Below are positions 48,758 through 64,000 of a stretch of DNA of 64,000 nucleotides, piece by piece (positions within the stretch are counted from its first letter, which is position 1; each line of letters opens with the position of its first letter). The stretch lies in the NCBI RefSeq assembly GCF_021917145.1, contig NC_061063.1, forward strand, positions 7,945,376 to 8,009,375, written 5' to 3'. The notes under the pieces were generated by a model. It made no database searches. It saw only the letters and a list, made by a program, of their open reading frames with translations, and had not been told where the DNA came from. This stretch comes from Hypomesus transpacificus (taxonomy: Eukaryota > Chordata > Actinopteri > Osmeriformes > Osmeridae). The translations under genes and the position numbers were made by a program.

Positions 48758-51700
48758 ATGAGCGTCCCTTGTATATTAAAAACAGCTACTCGAAACTTCA
48801 TATTGCCAGCAGCGTCAGGTAGCGTGCACCGGACTCGGGTATTGTGCCCCTGCTTAATCACAAGGTGAGTACGATCTAGAAAATGCCTCGCGGTACGCGA
48901 CTGCCAAGAGAATAACGACTATCCATTTGACACGTCTCCTAATCATTTGTAAGTCATAGACAGTAGTTAGCTGTACCGAAACTACTTGCCTGATATAGGA
49001 GAGGTGTATGATTTACCTAAAGTTTGGACCTAACTGACCAAAAGGTAAAAGTCCAGTTGCTGTGTGCATTGTTTACTTCACAGAAGGGTAGTCTCTTATC
49101 ATATTTAAAATAGAAAAGTGTGTTTGAGTTGTGTGTGATTTAATTTCCTAAATTTTGTTTGTTTTTCTCAGAAAAATGGCTTCCAGAAGGCAAACAGATC
49201 ATATAGAGAGAACAGCCAGCAATTTCAGACAGAATGTGAGTGGTTAAAGCTTAAGATTGTACGCCAAATCTCCTGTCTATTAAAAACACATTCTTGGGCA
49301 GTGTTGCTTGTCTTGTATATCCCCCTGATAATAGACTGTCAGCCTTGTGTGTGTGTGTCTTTCTCCAGACACTGTATACTGCTCAAGTGTGTGGCATCGT
49401 GAACGAGTCGGACACGGTTAAACGACTGAGACTAGCGGTCCCCCCAGACTTTAGCTTCAAAGCAGGACAATGGTGAGTAAGCCAGAGTGTTTTATGGAAC
49501 ATTGGAATGGACGTTACCGGAACATTGGAGGTTACAGAGCCAGAATGACATGCTCAACCTCTTACACAATTCTTTCATAAACAATGTAATGCCTGGAGCC
49601 CACAGAAGAGGGCAGTGTAGTCCTGAAGTTGTTTCAGTGGTTTCCTCATTTCTCCTCTCTCTACACAACACCTAGGTTGTTGTTGTTCTTATAAGAGACT
49701 TGAGTTCTCAATCAACTTACCGGATAGCATACATGTAAATAAATGACAGATTACAGATATTGATTCACAGTAAGCGTTCAAACACAATCAATGAATTCAA
49801 TATCAGATTTTAGGTCGAGTGACACTCAGATTCAGGTGAGAACAATATGATCTGGGACACCACCTGAGGGGTGCTTGATTTGACTTTCAGGGACACAGGT
49901 ATGAAACACCAGCCTATGGAGTCAACCTGGTTCGAGCTGTTGAAATCTGTTGAAATCAAATGCACCCCAGGTATTTCCTATTCGTTTCGGGCTCAGGTTT
50001 ACATCTGGGGCGGAAAACACAAATCTGTGAATGCATCAGTGCTTAATTCGTGGGATGTATAGTGCAGTGAGTGCTCCTTTCAGCACTGTACCAACGCCAT
50101 ACTGTAGGTGGGCGTTTGAGTTTTATAGAAACAGTGAGTGGCCCCTCGGCATCTAATTATGAATGTAAATAGATGGAAATGTATGAGTTCATACACCTCC
50201 GGACTATGCTAGCGATATGGCTGTTGGTACGGACAGGGAGATGAAGATGGGAGGTTACTCTGGTAGGTGGGAGGGGAGGAAGATAAGGTGTTTGTGTGTG
50301 TGAGAGAGAGAGAGAGAGAGCGCGAGAGAGAGCGTGCGGGAGAGAGCGTGCGAGAGAGAGAGATGCACACACTGTCTGTATTCAGGTGTCTGCCACTGCT
50401 AAATATAAGCCATTATGCCTCAGAGGGCTGTACGCTGTACTTGTGTATCAAGCATAACAATGAAGTATTCTCCCTCAAACATTATGCATGTCAAATGATG
50501 CAGCTCACAGAAAAGCTCCCTGTCTCTGTTGTGTGCTAGCTTAACAGCAGCTATTTAGGTATGAAATCAAAATCATTTCCATGAACTGAGGAATCTTGAC
50601 CTCACACTCAACACGCTATAACTGTAGGGAGTCAGGTGGCTGAGCGGTTAGGGAATCTGGCTATTAATCAGAAGGTTGACAGTTCGATTCCCGGCTCTGT
50701 AAATGACGTTGTGTCCTTGGGCAAGGCACTTCACCCTACTTGCCTCTGGGTAATGTCCCTGTACTTACTGTAAGTCGCTCTGGATAAGAGCGTCTGCTAA
50801 ATGTCTAAATGTAAATGTAATGTAACTGACTAGCCTGACTTTATAGAGTGGCGTGTGCTGATACGCAGCTGGTTTGCTGTTGTATGGAATGTTCCTGTGT
50901 ATCTGGCCTGGTTCTGATGGACTGTGGTCTTGTGCAGGGTGGACTTCTTTATCCCCGGGATGGAGAAGGTGGGGGGGTTCTCCATTTGTTCCAGTCCAGG
51001 CTTGCTACGTAGGGAGGGGGTCATTGAGCTCGCTGTCAAGTACGCCAAACACCCTCCAGCACACTGGATCCACACACAGGTGAGTGGGTTTGTCGGCGTG
51101 TCCGCGCTGTCTTAATGTTGGTGTGAGAGAGAGAAATGGTAGGGGTTTACCAGCCTCTCCTTGTGTAGTCTGGGGGGTCAGATGGCTTAGCGGTTAGGGA
51201 ATCGGGCTATTAATCAGAAGGCTGCCGGTTTGATTCCTGGCCGTGCAAAAATGTAAATTAAATGACTAAATGTAAAATGATGACGTGTCCTTGGGCAAGG
51301 CACTTCACCCTACTAGCCTCGGAGAGAATGTCCCTGTACTTACTGTAAGTCGCTCTGGATAAGAGTGTCTGCTAAATGACTAAAATGTAATGTAGTCTGT
51401 ATGCTAGTCTGTCTGTCTCATTGTGTCTGTTTCTTGGTCTGTGCTTGGTGCGTGTGTCAGATGACCTCGCCTCGAGCCTTATGAAAAGCTGTTGTGGATG
51501 TGGAGAAGTCATCTTTGTGTGACTGTGGACACTGTTATCTAATATGTGAGAGGAGACATTTAAGTGGTTAGAGTCTCTGAGCTCTGGGATCGTTTCATGA
51601 GCATTTGTTTGATAACTCTCCTTCTCAGCGCTAACGCCTTGTAAGAGTGTGGGGACTGCGATAACAGTGCGCAGGCTTGCATATGTGTTGTAAAAGATTT

Positions 51701-52782
51701 TGCTTTGGTTGTCTTCAAAAGAACCCCCTACCAGTTCTGCAATGTCTTTCTCCCGTCAAACAGTGTGTGAGTGTGTGGATTTGAACGTGTGTGTGTGTGC
51801 GTGTAACTTTCTCACTTCTTTGTTATCTCTCTTGGGGTTAGTTTATTCAGAAGCTAAACAGTGTAGAGTGGAGATATGCTATCTGAGTTATTCAGTACAA
51901 TATTTTCTCTTATTATTTTGGGGTCTTTTTTTCAACCCTTTCCCATCTACCACTCTTCTTTTCTCTCCTCCCTTCTCTCTCCCTCTCTTCTTCTCTCTGT
52001 CAGTGTACGGTGGACTCCCGCGTGGCCATGAGGGTGGGTGGTGACTTCTACTTTGACCCCTTGCCCTCTGACCCCTGCGTTGACTTACTGCTGGTGGCAG
52101 GCGGCGTGGGTATTAACCCTTTATACTCCATCCTGCTGCATGCCGCTGACCTGCTGCGACTCAACCACCCACATCCTGGTAGGGGATACCAGATAGGCTC
52201 CACCCACCTCTGCTACAGCGCCAAGAATACACAAGAGCTGCTCTTCAAGGTGTGTGTGTGTTTGTCTGTGTATTTTGGAGAGAATCCACTTTGGGCATTT
52301 GCGTATGAGATGAACAGTATATCTCATGCCTCCCCCTTTCTGCACTGTTTTCAGAACACCATCGTGGACGTGTGTCAGGAGTTTCCTGAGAAGGTCTCCT
52401 GTAACTTCCACATCACCCAGCAGACAGGCCAGGTCGACCAGCAGACAGGCCAGGTCGACCAGCAGACAGGCCAGGTCGACCAGAAACTGCAGGCCTACAT
52501 GCAACGTTAGTACCACAACACCAAACTACAACCAATAACTCGGTAACATGTCATTTATTTTGTTTATATTATATATGTTATATTTGTTTTATTGCCCCCC
52601 CCCCCCCCCCCCCCCCCCCCTCAGGTGGGCGTATCTCAGAGGAGGAGCTGCGTCAACATGTGGACCCCCAGAGCACACTGTGTTTCCTGTGTGGGCCCCC
52701 CCCCATGATTGAGAGCATCTCTCAGACCCTGCTGGAGCTGGGCCTGCCCAGCAACAGGATTCTGTTTGAAAAGTGGTGGTAG
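48758..52782 (+). CDS. oxnad1: OXNAD1, FAD/NAD-binding oxidoreductase
   Basis: Seven exons: 48758-48864, 49172-49235, 49369-49472, 50938-51079, 52004-52249, 52355-52505 and 52625-52782. Phases agree; 323 aa (human about 312). It belongs to the ferredoxin-NADP reductase-like superfamily; the physiological reaction is not established to my knowledge. The first 36 residues contain Arg, Lys, Ser and Cys but no acidic residue, consistent with a mitochondrial targeting peptide. The flavin-binding part shows FKAGQWVDFF and FSICSSP (106-112). The NAD-binding part shows [11 protein letters not shown] (168-178), CGPPPM (294-299), and the aromatic C-terminus ending EKWW. Exon 6 contains three perfect 21-bp repeats (residues 243-263). 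Introns 3 and 4 carry SINEs. The exon 7 acceptor sits on a C26 run. Confidence 0.95.
50302..50361. repeat. Imperfect (GA)n/(GCGA) repeat in oxnad1 intron 3
   Basis: GAGAGA runs are broken by GCGCGA and GTGCG words. Confidence 0.75.
50628..50823 (+). mobile_element. tRNA-derived SINE, copy B
   Basis: Same family and strand as copy A: head GTCAGGTGGCTGAGCGGTTA, box B AGTTCGATTCCCGG, body TGTCCTTGGGCAAGGCACTT, tail TAAGTCGCTCTGGATAAGAG, and end TAAATGTAAATGTAATGTAA. It lies in oxnad1 intron 3 and looks essentially full-length. Confidence 0.9.
51174..51394 (+). mobile_element. tRNA-derived SINE, copy C, with internal insertion
   Basis: Same family, in oxnad1 intron 4, with head GTCAGATGGCTTAGCGGTTA and box B-like GTTTGATTCC. 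An extra AATGTAAATTAAATGACTAA segment, which looks like a tail end, sits between head and body. This suggests a chimeric or gene-converted copy. The tail reads TAAGTCGCTCTGGATAAGAG. Confidence 0.88.
52418..52480 (+). repeat. oxnad1: Three perfect 21-bp coding repeats in oxnad1
   Basis: CAGCAGACAGGCCAGGTCGA plus C occurs three times head to tail without a mismatch, encoding QQTGQVD x3 in exon 6. The reading frame is kept. Confidence 0.97.
52595..52620 (+). repeat. oxnad1: Poly-C run of 26 at oxnad1 last acceptor
   Basis: Twenty-six C residues are followed directly by TCAG and the final coding exon. The entire polypyrimidine tract is homopolymeric. Confidence 0.92.
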
Positions 52783-54376
52783 AACCAGAACCTGGCTGTG
52801 TCTAATCCCCCTCAACCTCAACACATTACTGCCCTGGGTTACAATGAAGGGGGGGCTGGAGGACGTTCTCAACACAAGCCTCTCTCTAACTTACTGGAAG
52901 TATCTGGTCCTGGTATGATCAAGCGGTGGAGCAATAATAATAACAATTTATAATCATGTAAACTAGGCAGTATTCTGTGCTGTATGCAATGAAAACCTCA
53001 TCCACCTTTCTAGCTCAGTGCCTGGGGGGGGGGTCTGTTACTTTTGACCACAGTTTGACCTCTGAACTAAACGGGTAACTGACCTGGCTGGACCATAACA
53101 AACCCAAGTGCTTCAAACATACACCTGGTTCAGGTGGTATATTTTACTTGACTTTGCCTTGTTGAGGACAACATGATATTACAAACATGGTGTAATAACA
53201 TTTTTACTCTCCTCTGCAATGGGTAATTTAGTGAATACAGTATAAAATGGTAATTAAATTAAATATTGTACATTCATGTATAGTAATTTGAGTATTATAA
53301 GATATGTATTTGCTGTTGGTAAACATTTTAAGGAAATGTTTGTTGGGTGAGTTCTTTTCAAATGTTCCTCCCGTTTGTTTGAAAACATCCCACCCGTGAA
53401 TGAGAATCTCACATCTCTCTTCATCTCTCTTCCCCTCATTTACACACACTAATACCCACTCTTACATGGGTGTCCTAACACCCACATCCTCCTGAAATCA
53501 TACACACTCACACAGGTGTGCACACGCACACACACACTCACACACACACTCACACGTTGAAATGGGATGTCAAACTGGGGCAAAGGGGGTTTCCCATGGT
53601 GCACTGTAATGGAACCACTAGGTGGTCTCTGATTGGATGGAATCGTGCATCTTATGAGGTTGTCACAACCGTCCCTGTTCCGTTGCTCAGTAGGGGTTGT
53701 CACGGAGACATTTAACATTGGGTTGTTTTGATGTGCCTCCACCAGTATTATGAACACAAAAAGTAATATATGACTTCATATTCTAAGTCATTTCGTTTTT
53801 ATTTCTTCTGCTTGTCTACGTATCTTAACCACATCACTCACGCAGTTCACACATTATCCAGGTACATTTAAACAACTGATTCCAGTTCACACATACAATG
53901 AGCACCACCACCTCAAGCATATTCCTTGGGTTCAATGTAAGTACAAAATACATTTCCTATGTTATGTTGGTTTTCCCGTGGGAGGTAAGCCCAAGCCCCT
54001 TTACAGACAGCTGGACAATAGATACTGCTTATGTGTTCCAGAATGATCCAGATAACATAGCCATAAAAACCTTTTCTGGCTCAAAATGGAAAACCTGAAT
54101 ACACACACCGGTGACCCCATTCACAAGGTCTATAAGCTAAAGCACATGGCAGCAACGCAGTTCAAGAAGTGATGAGTTTACAGTCTCATGTACGTTGATT
54201 AAAGCAAGCTATTATACGTTTGCAAGGCGATTCAAAAGTCTGTCTTTTGTAAGAGTTTATATCCGCATGTCTACTCAAAGAAAACAAAGGCTTTTCGATA
54301 CACATAGCATTCTACGGAATGTTTGCTGTATTCACACATCGGTTTGGTTCATGTTCACCGTTTTGAGTTCAGTAAG
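52783..54376. other. Converging 3' UTRs of oxnad1 and rftn1
   Basis: The oxnad1 3' UTR extends right from 52783; a weak ATTAAA lies at 53253-53258. The rftn1 3' UTR extends left from 54377; a minus-strand AATAAA lies at 53803-53798. Between them is a (CA)n tract at about 53520-53555. No other gene was seen. Confidence 0.55.
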
Positions 54377-60048
<5,672 letters not shown>

Positions 60049-61682
60049 CTGGGGGGGAAGGGGGTACAAAACAGTGTTCAAGTAGTGACATCACCAAAAG
60101 GCTTCTTGTGGAGAAAGGTGCACAGGAATCCATATGTTGGTGGCTAATAAACATATAGACTGAAGATGTACATGAGTGTGTTTGAAACGCTGTTTGAGAA
60201 GCATGGCGTCAACTGAATCGAGAGAAGATGGGTTGGCTAAACCAAAGACATGGCATGTTTACATATTATCATTCAAATTGAATAATATCACATGGCGTCT
60301 TTGCACAAAATTTGCTGCTGATTAAACCGTAACTCATATAGCCCCAAACCACAGCCAAACACTCAGTCTGGCTTTTGTTTAGCACATACACACACACACA
60401 CATAACCACCCCAACCACACTCCACGGATACACAAACAGGCATACTGCACGCACACACACAAAAGTACACATCTTCTCTCCCAGAGGCAGTGCGGTATAC
60501 AAAAGAATGGTGCATGTGTGAGATTGTGTGTCTGTGCATCACACAGGGAGACAGGGAAAGACATAAAGAGCCCCTCCCTCCATAATGGGTAAGCACGGCA
60601 AGATTGTCATGTTCATTCTATTAACCCTCTAACAGTGACAGCTACTGTAGCTAATACTAGCAAGGAGCCCTTTTCTCATTTGAGATCTAATGGAGAAAAG
60701 CCCATTTAATAAAAGGGGTGAAAGCTCATATCACACGATAGCTAATTGTGATGGTAATTTCTCAGGGAATATGCGGGTTTTGTGTGTCATACAGTACCCA
60801 AATGGAAACAGCATTAAGGTAATAGTGTGTTTTTTCCCCTGGATGTGGGCGAGTGAGCATGCAAACACTTGTGTGTTGCGTAGGGGTCGGGACAGTGTGT
60901 GTGTGTGTGTGTGTGATATAGACGAGATAGGGAGAGAGAAAGAAAGAGAAAGAGAGAGAGCATGCTTGTCTCTGTCAGTCTTTGCTATTTCCCATTTCAT
61001 TTCATTTGCATTGGTGTGGAGAAGAGAAAATAACCTGAATAAATTAACCGAGACGCAGAGAAAGAGAGAGAGAGAGAGAGCAAGAGAGAGAAAGAAAGAT
61101 GCGTTCCCCATCTCATTCTCAATCTGCTTCCCAGATCATCATCTGGCCTGTTCGCACCCTTACTAACACTCACACACACACACACCTACACACACACACC
61201 TACACACACAAATTTACATTCTCAAATACACTAAACACCCCATTTAACACCTACACTATCTCCGTTCACACAGCAAGATGAAGCTCTCAGATGAAGATGA
61301 ACTTGTCATGGACTCTTCTGAACCTCAAGAGCTCTTCAAGATGTTGCACACACTTCTTGATCCTAGACCATGATCTACAGGCACTTAATACAGCAGCTGG
61401 AAGTGGAAGATACAGTGCTACCATGTCATTGTAAACAGTCATTAGGAGTCATTAGCCTAGCACTCGTAGTGCATTCACCAACAAGACATGTTCAACATAT
61501 TAGGCTAATTCACCCCTGTAGGGGAGGTTGGGAGGGAAGAGGGGGGTAGTCAGTTTATTTATATGTTTACAGCGGCGGGTTTAAGAGGTCCATCATTCTG
61601 GTCTAGCATGGGAACAGCCCCGGGCAGAGATCGCTCTGGAATTTTACCACATGCCGTTATTGTCTGTTACTGGGCATTAATA

Positions 61683-61748
61683 GAGGGATGGAAGAATGGG
61701 GGGATGGAGGGATGGATAGATAGAGGGATGGAAGGATGGAGAGATGAT
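61683..61748. repeat. GGAT/GATGGA tandem repeat
   Basis: Irregular GATGGA, GGGATG and GATAGATA units in tandem. No function is suggested. Confidence 0.75.
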
Positions 61749-63028
61749 GACTGTTCAGCTGTTCATCACAGCTTAGCCATTTCCTTTTGGTCCAAATGCT
61801 TTAGCTGGATGAAGACTGGGCTGTATGCCAGCAGTTTAGAACTTTCCGGAGGTCTTGAATCACATCCATAAACTCCTTATGCTCCTGAACCCTGACCGCT
61901 GACAGTCTGTCAGACAGAGTGGGCTGGATAGTGTGTATGTCTGTAAGTACATTGTGCCTGTGTGCATCCATGGCTGAGTGTATGTGTGTGTATGTGTATA
62001 ATAAAAAAGCTAGGTGATGAGGATTATTACTGACTCATTCCCACCCCGAGGCTTATCCCCTGCTTGCTGGAAGTTCACATTTATTCAAATAGGCTTTTAA
62101 TGACTAGTGGAGTTTAGTAGGAATGTGTGCCAAAAAGAGACTATGAAATAATAAACTTGTTAGGTTTCAGAGTTCCCCACTGCCAAAGAATGAGGCCTGT
62201 GGGTAAAACAGAATTTTGACTGTGTTGGGAGCTGTGAAGGTTTTTGGAGATGTGTGTATGTGTCCTACTTCCACACATAAGTCCACCTTGACTTGAGACG
62301 GTGAGATCACATGGAAGCAAACATACCTCCACCTGAACACCAATCAGGCTCTTCATCAACCTTCATCTAATCGGCCTGGCTAAGGGTGTAGCGTGTCTGA
62401 AAGAACCGACATAACCTGGACCCTATAAACCTCACTAAGTCCAAGGACACCAAGACACACATTTAGCAGATGTTTAGTTTCATTGAAGTGTGAGCACAGT
62501 CTGAAAACCTTTCAGACAGCGAAAAGCTTACTCTTGGTACTGCATATCAATCAATCAGAGAAGACGGCCAGTCCATCGAACCTTTCACTAAGATATATTC
62601 TACCAGCGGCTAAACATCACACACTCTGATGGATGGATACACCACACACTCTCCTAGCGGACTACATCATGTGTTCGGATGGCTAGGTAAATTCATTGCG
62701 TATGCTGAACGATAAATACATCATGTTTGTGTCAGCTGAATAGATCATATGCCTTGGCAGAAACACACACGCACGCTTACACACAGAAGATAGAGCGGCA
62801 TGTGTGAAAATGAACACATGCATACAATCATATGGCTGCTCAAATACAGTGGTGCACACACACACACACACACACACCACCATCTGAGTTTGAGGTGTGT
62901 AACCTGTAATGAGATGAGTGCATCTCTCTCTCCAGGATGTCGAAAGTCATCAGATAACTCCAGGGCCAGGATGTGACACTTCAGGAGAGGAGCTTTAGTC
63001 ACAGTGTTCACACCTGACTTTTTTTCAC

Positions 63029-63089
63029 CCATCCCCTCTCCTCCCCTCTCCTCTCCTCCCCTCTCCTCCCCTCTCCTCCCCTCTCCTCC
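63029..63089. repeat. CCTCTCCTCC-type polypyrimidine tandem repeat
   Basis: About six units of a CCCTCTCCTC decamer, pure pyrimidine on the plus strand apart from the border. Such mirror-like homopurine/homopyrimidine tracts can form triplex DNA. Confidence 0.85.
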
Positions 63090-64000
63090 ACAGGTCCTCT
63101 TCTCTTTCTCTCTTTTTCTCACACCTCCTAACCACGGCCTTTGTCTTTCTCACCTACCTCCCATTGGTTCCTCTTTCTCTCTCTCTCTTTCGATATACTG
63201 TGTCTGTTTATATATCGTTTTATTTGTTGGTTCCTTTCTACGGACATTTGTCTTCTCACTCCATCTTTATCTACCTCACACAGGGAGGACGATGTTATCA
63301 TAATAACTTCCCACCTTCTCTCACATACATTTGATTTTTCCAGGAGGATTTCTGAAATGTCAGGGCAATATAACACCACTCCAAAAGGGGGATTCATTTC
63401 AAGGCAACCTGGCTCTGTTTCAACAGATAGGGAGATTATGTGTCAAGGCAACCATGCCCTGCTAACACAGAAGTATTGCTGCTGACAACTCTCCCAAGGT
63501 GAAAGGTGGATATTTCAAACCGCTTGCATGTACACATCAATATACCTCTGCATCTGTTCGTATTAGTTTGTCGCACAGATAGAGAAGAGAAGATGAACTT
63601 CTTTAGAGACAACTCGTAGCTACTCCATGACATTATTAGCATTATAGATTGCGACAAACTCCAGTCAACTCAAACCGTCTATTCCTAGTTATTTTTTGAT
63701 GTCTTCATCAGTTTGTGTCTGTCTGCATCTCCACTCTATCAATTAATATTAATGAACCCCAGAACCTGTGTCTCTGCATGCACAAAGTTTGAATCATAAA
63801 CAACGATAATACAATCCGGTTGTATACTGTTTTTATATACAGGAGCCAGAAAGGGAACATATTTGTCATTAGTGTGTGAGTCATCTAATCACATAAGGAT
63901 ATTAAATTAAATATTTTTAATGGAAACCAAATTAAATTAAACCATGAATTTGACCATGGGTTCTCCTGAATGTCACCAGTGAAGTCAGTGATTCCTCTCC

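Larger units (their letters stand above)
60049..64000 (-). other. rftn1 intron 1 or upstream region, no recognised exon
   Basis: The phase at 60048 requires a further upstream coding exon, but none with a raftlin-like N-terminus is visible before the window ends. The stretch contains CA/TG microsatellites (60890-60915, 61168-61205, 62854-62878), GA-rich tracts (60935-60960, 61060-61100), a GGAT-type tandem repeat (61683-61748), and a CCTCTCCTCC-type tract (63029-63089). One exon-like open segment on the minus strand (about 63012-62926) is discussed under findings. Confidence 0.5.

Noticed and set aside
46745-51394. Possible tRNA genes (box A and box B matches)
   Set aside because: Each is the head of a SINE with the shared body and tail; the cloverleaf is not complete.

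Overview
This is vertebrate nuclear DNA, most probably from a teleost fish. Genes are split into many short exons with GT-AG introns. Microsatellites, poly-C/poly-G runs, tRNA-derived SINEs and hAT-like MITEs are common. All eight protein genes have recognisable vertebrate orthologues. Species cannot be fixed from the sequence. Exon models were built by hand from splice sites, reading phase and family recall; no alignment was run.

Layout, left to right: fam221a (minus, 1131-3312), ccdc126 (plus, 6510-7142), tra2a (plus, 8544-13371), igf2bp3 (plus, 19927-33134), gpnmb (minus, 37075-41178), galnt15 (plus, 44225-48045), oxnad1 (plus, 48758-52782) and rftn1 (minus, 54377-60048, 5' end outside the window). 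The first five genes match the human 7p15 neighbourhood and the last three the human 3p25 neighbourhood, so the window spans a junction between two blocks that are separate in human. MALSU1 and DPH3, which sit in those human blocks, were not found.

The genes do not form one pathway. tra2a (splicing activator) and igf2bp3 (mRNA-binding protein) act on RNA. gpnmb is a type I membrane glycoprotein of lysosomes and melanosomes. galnt15 and ccdc126 are Golgi type II proteins. oxnad1 is a predicted mitochondrial flavin/NAD reductase. rftn1 is a lipid-raft protein, and fam221a is a Cys-rich protein of unknown role.

No new multi-gene system is visible. The strongest non-textbook signals are: a GAA-rich poison-exon candidate in tra2a intron 1; two hAT-like MITEs with intact 8-bp target duplications; three same-strand SINEs around galnt15/oxnad1; perfect in-frame repeats in oxnad1 and tra2a; homopolymer C or (CT)n tracts acting as splice polypyrimidine tracts in three genes; and CCAAT-box clusters outside annotated promoters. 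Gene-poor stretches are described individually.
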